A DNA stretch of 64,000 nt from Rhinopithecus roxellana (Eukaryota > Chordata > Mammalia > Primates > Cercopithecidae), in NCBI RefSeq assembly GCF_007565055.1, contig NC_044561.1:33249483-33313482 (forward strand), read 5' to 3'. The notes beneath the pieces were generated by a model. It saw only the letters and a list, made by a program, of their open reading frames with translations. It did not search any database and was not told where the DNA came from. Of this stretch, positions 33,023 to 43,538 are shown one piece after another. Position 1 is the first letter of the stretch, and each line of letters starts with the position of its first letter. The position numbers were made by a program, and so were the translations under genes.

Positions 33023-36000
33023 GAAACTGGAAACATTAGAGCAACGCTGATTGTCATAAAAAGAGGATAATAGAAAGTATATCTTCCTAAGAGACCCTAA
33101 AAACCCATTCTTCTTGTTTCTCCTGCTGACCAAGCAGAAAGCACTCCCAGTTAAAAATAATAATAATTCTTCATAGCAAGTCTCACATGCCAGTAATATA
33201 ATAATAAAGACTAATTTCAATTAAAAATTATTTTCTTTAAAATAAAAAATCTCAATGTTAACAGGAGCATTCATTATATATGCATAAACCATAGTTAGTA
33301 TAAATGGAGAATAGCCGACTAATTTGGGAACAATATAGCTAGCCAGGAGTGGCAGGAGAATGAACCTAGTGTTGAAACACTGATCAGAGTGTAAAGCCAT
33401 TTTTTATTGTTGTTTTCTAGAAGTGGAAGAACTAAGAAAAAGGCAGATCACTATCACCAGCTGAGGCAGGGAGGGGCAGAACCCAGCACTGCTGAGATCA
33501 TTTCCCTTTAGATAGGCCACAGCTGGGTGTCCAGGGGCTGCTCCTGAGGGTACAAGTGAGGAGTGGATGGAGCCAATGGAGCACAGAGACCTTGGCCCTT
33601 GGCATGATTAGGCTTTTTTCACAGGGACTTTTAAAATTTCAGTGGTAGTTATTTACTTCAATGAGGCTTTAAAAGACTTGTGCTATTTTCAAGTCTTTTA
33701 AGTCTCTTTTGTTTGGTTTGATTTTTCTCTTAAGTATGCCCCTTTCTATACTTTTATGTAAAACTACCATGTACTAGGAAGAGCACGTCTTGAAAGTGGT
33801 ATCCGTCCCTCAGTATAAGCACTGTGTCTGAGAAATTGAATGCTTGTAAGTTGAGCTGAAATATGCCCCTCCCGCATGTGTCTACTGACATGCAATAGAT
33901 GGGTGGTGGAGTGGATGGAAGTAGGAGATGATGTTGAGTTTGAGGGGTGTGGTCGCTCCCAGAGCAAGGAGCCATAGCAGAGACTGAGAGGGCACGTAGA
34001 GCTAGATCCAGAGACTGACACAGGGTGCCTGTAACAAAGAAGGTGGGAGAAAAGTATCCTGTCCTACATGATAGGTTCACCCAGAACAGGGCTTGTCCTC
34101 TCATTGTCCCTGACATCCTATGGAAAGAAACAAAACCAAAAACAAGTAACTCACTTTCATAGGAACTTCAGGGAACATAAGGCTCTAGTTCTCTATTAAA
34201 AATGACAGAATATGCGAGGTTATTTCATAACCTACCTGCTACAACTTCCTGCTCTTAGAATGTATGAGAAGGTGGATGGGACTAAAAAACAATGCAGACA
34301 AGCAAGTTTATGTTTTGCAGTTGTAGCCACATCCTGGAACAGAGTCAGGCTTCTTTGGCTTAACCTGGCCCCCTTCATTCTTCCCAGACCCTGTATAGCC
34401 TGTTTTCAGGTTTTTCTTCTCCTTTTCTTCCTCTCTGAACCCTCCCCTGCATAAGCTCAAGATGGATGTTGGCTGTGTGTAGCAAAACATGCACTTTTCT
34501 CTTTGGTAATAATGAGCAGACTAATGAAAAAATAAATTTCAATGATCACAGCAAATAGGATGAGCCGTCACTCATTTCACACATCTGAGCTACCAGATTT
34601 CTATTTGTGTAGTTCACATAATCAGGAAAAAAAATGTTATTAATACAGAAAATATGAATCAGCAAGAGAATCTGGTGAGGCACATTTTCTCACACACTGA
34701 GTAAGCCAGTGAATTCACCTGGTGCTTCCGATCCCACTTTCAGACCTGACCAGCCCATTCTCAAGAGCTGTGTCAGGGATTTTAGCTTTTCCTCTTGCAA
34801 CTTTATTGTTTTAAGACCTGCTCCTCACCTTTAAGCAAACATTTCCACATCCTGCCTCATGTAGACACGCCTTTAGAGATAATAACTGGAAATCACAGCT
34901 AATTTGTGTCATCAGTCTTGGTGTTTGAGATATCAACTTATAAAATTGTAGAATACAATAACCAAAAAATGTTAAATATAATTATCATTGGTAGTTACAT
35001 GCAAATTTTTAAACAGAATATAAATTTTCTTTAAAATATAATAAAATAGGAATTATTTAGATTAATTGTTCTTAAATGGGTTTTAAAATAATTGTATTAT
35101 ATACTTGGTGAATTAGACTACAAAATTATTAAATTATAAAGGCATCTTATCAAATGACATTTCAGCCAAGGAAGGCAGAAAATAAATGTTTACTGAAAAT
35201 GTGTCAGGACATAGTGAGAGCTTCCAAGCTAAATTATTCATTAAGAATAAGTTTAATTTACACTATTTTCAAGTTCAAATAAAGTACTTGTTAGCTACTA
35301 ATGGACAGAAGATTGATTTGAGCTCAGAAGGCTGTGGGCCCAAAATACATACATCTTCCTCTATACCCTATTGCTTTTTTACTTTTGAAGATTAGTTTTA
35401 ACACAATGCAGCAGCTGTAGCTATTTTTAAAAGTGGACGATTTCTGAAAATCAATTTGATATGAATTTGATGTTAAGATGTGTCTAATATGCTGAAGGAA
35501 TATTCCTCTTCTGGAACCCTCTAAAAACACTGTGTTGTGTAATATTTGAAAAAGAAAACCAGGGTTCCCATTTGACTCTATTATTAATTTACTGTGCTAT
35601 CTTGGGAATACAACTTATTCACTAAAGACCACTTCTGTGTATTACTAAAGAAGCAAAATTAATGAACTTAGTTTTACAATTCAATTTTTATTATATATAA
35701 CTGTAGTATTATTATGCTCATATTTTGGTTTAAGCATTAGAGTAAGAGAGAAAATGTATTTACATTTCTGTAACACAAATTTTCTTACACAGAAAACCTA
35801 TATCTAAACTGAGACTCTTCTTCAGTAAGCAAGAAAAATAAAGGTTTGCATATAAGGGCATGAGTGTGATAATTATCCTAGCTAATTAGCAACACTAAGT
35901 TGGGTAGATGGCGAGTTCTGATGAAAGTTGATCAAAGCATAGGTCTTAACAGATTGGAAACTTATAAATTTAATTGATAAACTTTCCTTTTCAAACATAA

Positions 36001-36344
36001 AATGATTTTATTTTTTTTAAATATGACAATCCACTTGATCACTATATGGGAAAACCTCTCGTACTCACATACATTATCGCCTTGATATCTTTGTGGATTC
36101 ATCTCAAATGTATGTGAGGAGGTATCTTCCATTTCTTGATCCTAGCGGTCCCTGTTAATCTTGTTCACCTGTTACCCGAGTTTTGCACAATAAAGGGCAT
36201 ATGTTGATTGCCTTTTCCCGCTCAAGTTGATATTTTCCTGGCTCTTCAAATGCTGAGTAATTTTGATTTGTGTCCTAGACAATAGATATTTGAATGGCAT
36301 CAGATTGCTCGTTAGAAAATGTCAAGACCAGAAGGAAATGTAAC
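33023..36344. other. Repeat-poor intergenic DNA, no gene seen
   Basis: The longest stretch without recognised repeats (3.3 kb). Open frames at 33754-34116 (minus, 120 codons) and 34212-34454 (plus) have no family resemblance, no splice context that I can defend and no CpG island nearby. I do not call them genes. A 12-bp hairpin lies at 33669-33701. Confidence 0.5.
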
Positions 36345-36505
36345 AATATTTTCCCAGCTTTATTGAGCTATAATTGACAATAAAAATTGTTTACATTTAA
36401 GATATATATAATGTTTTGATGTCCATACACATTGTGAAATGAGGACCACAATCAACTTAATCAACATATCTATCACTATACATGGTTACCTACTTTCTAG
36501 GGGGG
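36345..36505 (-). mobile_element. L1M 3' end, reverse orientation
   Basis: CCCAGCTTTATTGAGCTATAATTGACAATAAAAATTG, then ATGTTTTGATGTCCATACACATTGTGAAATGA and ACCACAATCAACTTAATCAACATATC, is the reverse of the terminal part of old L1M 3'UTRs (which end ...AATAAAGCTGG). Confidence 0.75.
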
Positions 36506-36647
36506 AGCAATATTTTTAACTCCTAAAATGAAAGATTGTCAACCCAGACTTCATGTAGTGAAACTATCCTTAAAACATGAAAGTTAAATAATGAAATTAA
36601 GAAAATTAATTGCCAGCAGATCTCTACTAAGAGAATCATTAAAGGAC

Positions 36648-36951
36648 TTTGTTGTTGTTGTTGTTGTTGAGATGGTGTTTTGCTCTTGTTGCCCAGGTTG
36701 GAGTGCAATGGCGCAATCTCGGCCCACTGCAACCTCCACCTCCCAGATTCAAACGATTCTCCCGCCTCAGCCTCCTGAGTAGCTGGGATTACAGGCGCGT
36801 GCCAACACACCCAGCTAATTTTTTTGTATTTGTAGTAGAAACAGTTTCACCATGTTGACCAGGCTGCTGTCCAACTCCTGACCTCAGGTGGTCCACCCAC
36901 TTCGGCCTCCCAAAGTGCTAGGATTACAGGCATGAGCCACCGCACCCAGCC
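36648..36951 (-). mobile_element. Alu with (TTG)n tail, reverse orientation
   Basis: The tail has become (GTT)7, followed by GAGATGGTGTTTTGCTCTTG to CACCGCACCCAGCC. TTAAAGGAC flanks it exactly (36639-36647 and 36952-36960). Confidence 0.96.
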
Positions 36952-37271
36952 TTAAAGGACCTTCTTTGGACACAATACCAGACGGAAACTTGAAACATTA
37001 GTAATGAAAGTACAGCAACAGAAATTGTACTATTGGGTAAATGTTATAGACTATCATTTTCCTCTTAAGTGTTTAAAACATGTTTGAGAGTGGAAACGAA
37101 ATTATAACATTGTTGATAGTATTTTAATTCTACATAGTTGTAATACATAAGACAACTCAACATAAAGGAGAATAAAGAGACCCAAAGTCTGGTAAGCTTT
37201 CTGAATTCCACATGCAGTGGTGAAATACTGATTTTACCTGGGCATTACAAATATAAGTATGTATGCATATT

Positions 37272-37823
37272 TGTTATAGTAGGAGTTAGACATGAGCAGG
37301 GCAAGAGAAGCACTCTCCCTCCCCGCCGTGTTCCCACCAGGAATGTCAGGGAACCATTAGATGATGGTCAGGTGGTATTTACACCGGTTCTCTCAAATAA
37401 TCATTGGTTGTAGCTGGCGCCAGAGAAAGGCAGTCTCCCAATAGATAGAAAAATCCTGAAAGGTGATTAGCAGCTTCCCAATACAATGTCGGAGTTGGGT
37501 GAGTAGGCTCAAGTATGCACATTAAGAGGCAAAATGGCAGAGTTTAACTGGTATATGACTTTCTAGGGATATTTGACTGGTCAGTGAGGAATGCCTCAAG
37601 TGAGCATGCATACAACTCCAGTAAACACACTTCCTATGCTCCCCTCCCAAGGGCTAGCAGGCCACTGCACATGCAGACAGCCCACCCCAAGGGAAGAATC
37701 AGGGGAGAAGTGAGGCAAGATCCCGGAAGCATGCCAAAATATAAAACCCCAAGTCAAAAGGTCAGACTGCGCCTGTGATCTTTCAAGTCTCCTGCTTTAC
37801 TTCCTTTCATTCCTGCTCTAAAA

Positions 37824-37870
<47 letters not shown>

Positions 37871-38121
37871 AGATGGAGTCTCGCTCTGCCGCTCAGGCTG
37901 GAGTGCTGTGGCGCGATCTCGGCTCACTCCAAGCTCCGCCTCCCGGGTTCACGGCGTTCTCCTGCCTCAGCCTCCCTAAAGCTTTTTAATAAACTTTCAC
38001 GCCTGCTCTAAAACTTGGCTAGGGCTCTCTTTCTGCCTTATGTCCCTCAGTCCAATTCTTTCTTCTGAGGAGGCAAGAATTGAGGTCGCTGCAGACCTAC
38101 GTATATTTGCTGCCTGTAACA
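37272..38121 (+). mobile_element. Solo ERV1-type LTR (MER52-like, name tentative)
   Basis: The ends are TGTTATAGTAGGAGTTAGACATGAGC and CTGCCTGTAACA (TG...CA). The body holds a TATA-like AAATATAAAACCCC near 37740, then CTGCTCTAAAACT and AATAAACTTTC (polyadenylation signal near 37987), and finally GAGGCAAGAATTGAGGTCGCTGCAGACC. The flanking 4-mers are TATT and TACT, a 3-of-4 match. A truncated Alu is inserted at 37826-37976. No gag, pol or env sequence lies next to it. Confidence 0.75.
37826..37976 (-). mobile_element. 5'-truncated Alu inside the LTR
   Basis: A T run of about 44 bases and the right arm only (GAGATGGAGTCTCGCTCTG to GCCTCAGCCTCCC). The target duplication TAAAACCTTTT / TAAAGCTTTTT is imperfect but visible. 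It sits between the TATA region and the polyadenylation signal of the LTR. Confidence 0.9.
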
Positions 38122-38193
38122 TACTGTAATTCCTGGAACAAATGTTAAAAATAACCACAAAAAGACAAAGGACATTATTAAAAACACAGTTAA

Positions 38194-38507
38194 GGCTGGC
38201 ACAGTGGCTCACGCCTGTAATCCCAGCACTTTGGGAGGCCAGTACGGGTGGATCACATGACGTCAGTTTTTTGAGACCAGCCTGGCCAACATGGTGAAAC
38301 TCCCTCGCTACTAAAAATACAAAGATTAGACGGGCGTAGTGGTGAGCGTCTGTAATTCCTGCTACTCGGGAGGCTGAGGCAGGAGAATGGCTTGAACTCG
38401 GGAGGCAGAGGTTGCAATGAGCTGAGATCACACCACTTCACTCCATCCTGAGTGACAGAGCGAGACTCCATCTATAAATAAATAAATACACAAATAAATG
38501 AATACAC
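38194..38507 (+). mobile_element. Alu (S-like) with AAATA tail
   Basis: From GGCTGGCACAGTGGCTCACGCC. An odd ACATGACGTCAGTTTTTTGAG replaces the usual GAGGTCAGGAGTTCGAG. The tail is (AAATA)n. Confidence 0.94.
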
Positions 38508-38519
38508 CATAAATTAAAA

Positions 38520-38805
38520 TTGAATGAAAAAGAAAGTTTAAATGATACAAAAGAGGACACAGTAAGGGAAAAACTTGAATAAATAACAGAGGGAACAAAT
38601 ATAAAATAAATAATAAAATGGCAGTTTTAAATCCAAACATTTTAATACTTATATTAAATATAAATGGTTAAACATATCAAATGAAAGGCAGATTGTCAGA
38701 CGGAGAAAGGTATATCATGTTCATGAAAATAATAGTCAAAATAAAGCTGGATTAGCTATGTATATTGGACAAAGTGGACTTCAAACAAAGAAAATTGGCT
38801 TATCT
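38520..38805 (+). mobile_element. L1M ORF2 endonuclease-region remnant
   Basis: AAATGATACAAAAGAGGACAC, TTAAATATAAATGGTTAAACA, AGGCAGATTGTCAGACGG, TATATCATGTTCATG, AAAGCTGGATTAGCTATG and GACAAAGTGGACTTCAAA follow the ORF2 N-terminal coding order. All frames are broken. Confidence 0.75.
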
Positions 38806-39517
38806 CTGTATTAGAATATCACATCATCACACTAAAAATGATCACCATGAAATTACTGATTACTATCCAACCCAAACCATGAAATCAAACTGAGAAATGT
38901 GTTTTGACAAGGGAAATAATACATTTTGGACTATGTAAATATCCTCACAAGCATAATAGTATTTTTATTAACATCTCCAAATAGATTTTTTCATAAGAAA
39001 ACAAAAAATATACAAAAAATATTTTTTATGATTAAACCAAATCAAGATTATGTTTTTTATACTTTTCTGAAACTTGTATTTATCAGTCAATAATATATTA
39101 TGGAAATGCCTATAATTCAACTGCTGTAGTTTTAATTTATGCTTTTTCAATGGCTTCATGCTCGGAATGCACTGAAATTTATTCAGTATTCCTGTTATAA
39201 ATGAGTGAGCATTCATTTTTATTTTATTTATTATTTTGCCACAATGAACAATGCTAAAATAAATATCCTCCAACATTTATCTTTTCATACAATCACTTTA
39301 CTCCTATAATATATTCTGAGGACTAGAATTTTGAGTATATAAATTTAATCAAAACATTATGGCCTGTGTTTTTAAAATTTGTTAGTTTTTTTTAAACTAT
39401 CTATTATAGCATCTAGGTTTTTAAATTCTTCTATTAAGGGATAAGCTCATGGGGCTTTCTGACTTTTTTCCTCAATAGTCCTCAAATGGTCAAACCCATA
39501 ATTATCATTAATTTACC
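38806..39517. other. AT-rich intergenic DNA, possible further L1 traces
   Basis: A passage near 39230-39330 (CCACAATGAACAATGCTAAAATAAATATCC) may be antisense L1 sequence, but it is too decayed to call. The 102-codon minus-strand open frame at 38968-39276 is lysine- and asparagine-rich, as expected by chance in AT-rich DNA. Confidence 0.4.
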
Positions 39518-39715
39518 TTTTAAAAATATTTTACTTTATTTTTAATGGTCACATAATAATTGTACACATGTTTATGGTACAGAGTGATATTTCTATACAT
39601 GTATACAATGTATAATGATCAAATCAGGGTAATTAGCCTATTAATCACCTCAAATATTTAGCATTTCTTTGTGCTGGAAACATTCAAAATTTCTTTCCAC
39701 ACAAATATTAGAAGG
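39518..39715 (-). mobile_element. L1 3'UTR end, reverse orientation
   Basis: TTTTACTTTATTTTTAATGGTCACATAATAATTG, ACAATGTATAATGATCAAATCAGGG and TTGTGCTGGAAACATTCAAAATT are the reverse complement of an old L1 3' terminus. It abuts a sense-strand L1 piece at 39716, tail first. Confidence 0.75.
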
Positions 39716-40595
39716 GGCAAATATTAAAAAGTAAGACTAACTCAAAGGCACAGGCAACAAAAATAAAAATAGACAAAGGGAATTCCATCAAACTAAAAAC
39801 ATCTGGACAGAAAGGAAATAGTCAATAGAGCATAGAGACAATGCAGAGAATAGGAGAAAATATTTGTAAGCCATACATCTGATGAGGGGTTAATATCCAA
39901 ACTATAAGGAACTCAAATGCCTCAATGGTGAGAATTCAAATAGCCCAATTAGAAAAGTGGCAAGAGACCTGAATAGACACTTCTCAAAAGAAGATATACA
40001 GATGACCAACAAGTATATGAAAAAAATGGCAGTTTCAAATCCTCAGAGAAATGCACATTAAAACCACAAAGAGATATCACCTTATAGCTGTTGGAATGCT
40101 ATTATCAAAAACAGGAAACATTAGCGTTGGTGAGAAAGTAGAGGAATGAGAACCCTTGTACATTGTTTTGGAGAATGCCATTACGAAAAACAGTATGGAG
40201 ATTTCTCAAAAGATTAAAAATAGAACTACTATATGATCTGGTAATCCCACTAATGGGTATACGGTGTATCCAAAGGAAATTAAATCAGCATATTGAAGAG
40301 ATAGCTACATTCCCACCTTTATTGCAGCACTATTCACAAAGCCAAGGTGTGGAATCAACCTGTGTTTATCAACAGATAAATGCATAAAGAAAATGTGGTA
40401 CATATACATAGTGGAATATTATTCAACCTTTAAAAAAGAGGAAATCCTGCTGTGTGTGACAACATAGATGAACCTGCAAGACACTATGTCAAGTGAAATA
40501 AGCCAAGCACAGAAAGACAAATACCACAATACCTCACTTACATGTGGAATTCAAAATAGGTGAACTCAGAAGCAGGGTGAAAACTTATAATTAAG
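39716..40595 (+). mobile_element. L1 ORF2 C-terminal and 3' remnant
   Basis: Follows L1 ORF2 near its end: AACTCAAAGGCACAGGCAAC, AAATGGCAAGAGACCTGAATAGACACTTCTCAAAAGAAG-type, AACCACAAAGAGATATCACC, GGAGATTTCTCAAAAG, CTGGTAATCCCACTAATGGG and TGGAATATTATTCAACC. The open piece 40163-40387 preserves WRFLKRLKIELLYDLVIPLMG-like sequence from the cysteine-rich C-terminal region. It ends without an A tail near 40595. Confidence 0.9.
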
Positions 40596-41510
40596 TGTTC
40601 AATGAAAATACATGAGAACCTATTACATAGTACTTGGGTTCCTCATCCAGATGCTTCTTACTCCAATTTAAAGGGCGAGAGGGTGCGGGTAATTGCTGAG
40701 TCCAGAGTGGGACTTTGGGAAGAGGATTGCTGTGCTGGGACTTTCACTATCCTTTCCCACAAAGGCTTGGGGTGCGGACATTGCTTCCCCATCCCAAGCC
40801 TAGTAGAGGGTTTCGAATAGGCACACTCAGAAAGCTCGACATGTATTCCCTCCAGTGGGAAACAGATGGTTGACTCATGCCAGAGGAAGAAAATGTATTC
40901 TTGGCAGCAGAGTAGGGAGCTGCAGCTGACAAGGAACTGCACTTCCAGCTGCTGACAGGCAGGTCAAAATGCATGCATCCCAGTGACTGGACGTGACACC
41001 TAAAGAAGGAACATTATCCTGGAGGTCATCCAAAATGATCCCTACCCAGAAGGGCAGTATCCTATAGTCCCAAGATTACAATAGTAAGTGGCTCTTGGTG
41101 GAGAAAGCTAAAGCAGATCGACAGTGGCAAGGCAACAGAGAGTCATCACTTACATTATGGAAGCTATAGTCTAAGGAAACCAACTAGTTGCATTTAAAGA
41201 ACTCACAAAATACCTTGCAAGAGAAGCCACAGCTTTAAATACCTGCTAGATACAGGACATATGAAGGCTGCATGCAGTTGTGCCAGGCAAGGAGGAATGC
41301 TCTCTGCCTCCTTTTGCATCTTCTCTCCCTTCATACCATCCTTAGGGATTAGAAGTAGCATCTATCAGCAGGGTTAGGACTGAGTGACAAGACTAGTGAA
41401 GCCCCTCCAATTAATTTTTCTGACAGCCACAGCCCTCCTGAGGCTGATCCTAGCCGACAGAGAAATAGAAAGGCAAATTCTCTAAAATAGAGATTCAAAT
41501 AATATATCTT
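40596..41510. other. Unassigned intergenic DNA, moderately GC-rich
   Basis: Less AT-rich than its neighbours (for example 40660-40830 and 40950-41000). No coding family or named repeat recognised. It could be an internal piece of an unnamed LTR element. Confidence 0.4.
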
Positions 41511-42138
41511 CACCTATCCTTCTTTTTGTCGTCATTTACTCTCTTACCTTCTAAGATTGACTTTCTTTGTGCTGTTTCTTTATAGTTATATCCTTTTTTT
41601 TTTTAAGATGGAGTCTTGCTCTGTCACCCAGTCTGGAGTGCAGTGGTGCGATCTCAGCTCACTGCAACCTCTGCCTGCCAGGTTCAAGCAATTTTCCTGC
41701 CTCCGCCTCCAGAGTAGCTGGGACTACAGGCACGTGCCACCACGCCCAGCTAATTTTTTGTATTTTTAGTAGAGATGGGGTTTCAGTGTGTTAGCCAGGA
41801 TGGTCTTGATCTCCTCACCTCATGATCCACCTGCCTCGGCCTCCCAAAGTGCTGGGATCACAGGCAGGAGCCACCACGGCCGGCATAGTTAACATCTTTT
41901 CTTTTTTTAGGTTTTTTCTTAATTTTTTTACTTTTTTCTGACTGCCATTGCTTTTTTTTTCTTAAAGGTGAGTTTGCTCTCGGGGGAGAAATTTGGCCTG
42001 GTAGGAGACACTTGCCAATGTGTGGAGATGTTATGATTATCATAACTAAGGAGGTGATGCTACGGGCAACTAGGGGAAAGGGTCATGAATGCTGGCAAAT
42101 GTCTTAGAAGACGCTCCCTCCTGACACTCTTACCTTAT
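41511..42138 (+). repeat. Local duplication, copy A (split by an Alu)
   Basis: CACCTATCCTTCTTTTTGTC and CTTCTAAGATTGACTTT, then an Alu, then ACTGCCATTGC, GGGGGAGAAATTTGGCC, GTAGGAGACACTTGCCA and AATGTCTTAGAAG. The same series occurs at 43213-43538. The distal part loosely resembles a hAT-Charlie type element, but the shared flank suggests a true duplication of a larger unit. Confidence 0.85.
41593..41884 (-). mobile_element. Alu, reverse orientation, inside copy A
   Basis: T run, AAGATGGAGTCTTGCTCTGTC to CACCACGGCCGGC. ATAGTTATATC before and ATAGTTAACATC after form the target duplication. Copy B of the duplication lacks this Alu, so it inserted after the duplication. Confidence 0.94.
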
Positions 42139-43212
42139 ATATCTATGACTGGACACTTCAATTTGCTGAAAAGATGAGACTGTGTTTGCCACTTAAAGTG
42201 CTCGTGTATTTTATACCATCTAAAAGTGACCAGAAATTCTAGCATCCTCCCCACACTTTTATCTAGTGGTAGAGAAAAAAATTATCCTCTATACAACTTT
42301 AAAGAGACAATAAAAGACAAAAATAAACTCTCCATTAGCTCTAATGAGTCCTACTTGATTAACATACAGATTACAAACACACATTTACTTTCCTTCACCA
42401 TGATGTAAGAAGTCAATGATTTAAAAAAAAATATTGATGAAACTGTCAAATGTTAGCTAGAGGTAGATAGATAAATAGATAAAATATAGATATATTTAAT
42501 ATACATATATATAAATACACACACACATATACAAACAGATATTGGTAAGGGGAGTGTCTAAACACTCAAGTCAGTACTTATGCAATGCACAGAGACTGTT
42601 TGTATATTTCCAATAGGAAGGGCTCTGTTCCTTGGATTAATATATATATGCCCAACCCTCTTAATAACTACATTTTTTAGAGTCTTGTCTCACTTTATTA
42701 GTTACATGAAACATATTTTTGGAATTTATCAAAACCTCCAAACACTTAATAATTCCCTGGCTTTTTTTCCCCAGTTTTTCCGTTATCACTCATTCTCTTC
42801 CTGGCAACCCAGCCTGGATCTAATCATCAATCATTTTACCTACATTCTAACCTGGGATCTCTTTCTTTCCATCTAATTCCAGAACCACACCTGCCCTGTT
42901 AAACCCTCAAACTCTGATCAGTCTCACCATTTGTTTTCTATGTATTGATTCCCTTGAGGTTGAACATTGCTGGAGAATATTTCATCAGCTTGCTGATTGG
43001 CACCACTTCAGCTTATTATTCAACCTCAGCTGCTCCTCAATATTCCTTGGCAAGTTATTTTTGCAAAAGCTAAATCATATCCTTTATCAAACTCCTAAAA
43101 ATCTACTAGCATCTAACCACCCTCTCACATTTCATAGCTGTTCTGCTCTTACTTTTTTGGGGAAAAATTGAGTCCTTCAGTTATACATTTACTCTCCCCA
43201 AACCCATTTCTT
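42139..43212. other. Intergenic DNA with AT microsatellite
   Basis: A TAGATAGATAAATAGATAAAATATAG/ATACACACACACATATAC block lies at 42460-42540. A weak L2-like passage near 43060-43130 (ATATCCTTTATCAAACTCC) is not firm. No gene seen. Confidence 0.5.
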
Positions 43213-43538
43213 CACCCATCCTTCTTTTTGTCTTTCTTCACTCTATTACCTTCTAAGATTGACTTTATTGGTGTTATTTCTCTATAGTTATATCATTTTT
43301 TAGTGTTTTGCTGTTGCTGTTGTTGTTGTTTGTTTTTCCTAACTGCCATTGCTCTGTTTCCTTAAGGCTCAGTTTGCTGTAGGGGGAGAAATGTGGCCCT
43401 GTAGGAGACACTTGCCAGTCTCTAGGGATGTTACGATGATCACAATCAAAGAGGTGATGTTACCGACATCCAGGCGAAAGGGCCATGAAGGCTGGCGAAT
43501 GTCTTAGAAGGCACTCCTTAATGACTCTCTTACCTTGT
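43213..43538 (+). repeat. Local duplication, copy B
   Basis: CACCCATCCTTCTTTTTGTC through GTCTTAGAAGGCACTCC matches 41511-42138 without the Alu. A (TTG)n run (43310-43335) sits where copy A has its T-rich segment. Confidence 0.85.

Noticed and set aside
33669..33701. Hairpin followed by a T-rich run as a transcription terminator
   Set aside because: Intrinsic terminators of that type are bacterial, and nothing else suggests a bacterial origin.
33754..34116. 120-codon minus-strand open frame as a novel gene
   Set aside because: No recognisable domain, no credible start or splice context, no CpG island, and overlapping frames of similar quality on the same strand. It fits a chance frame.
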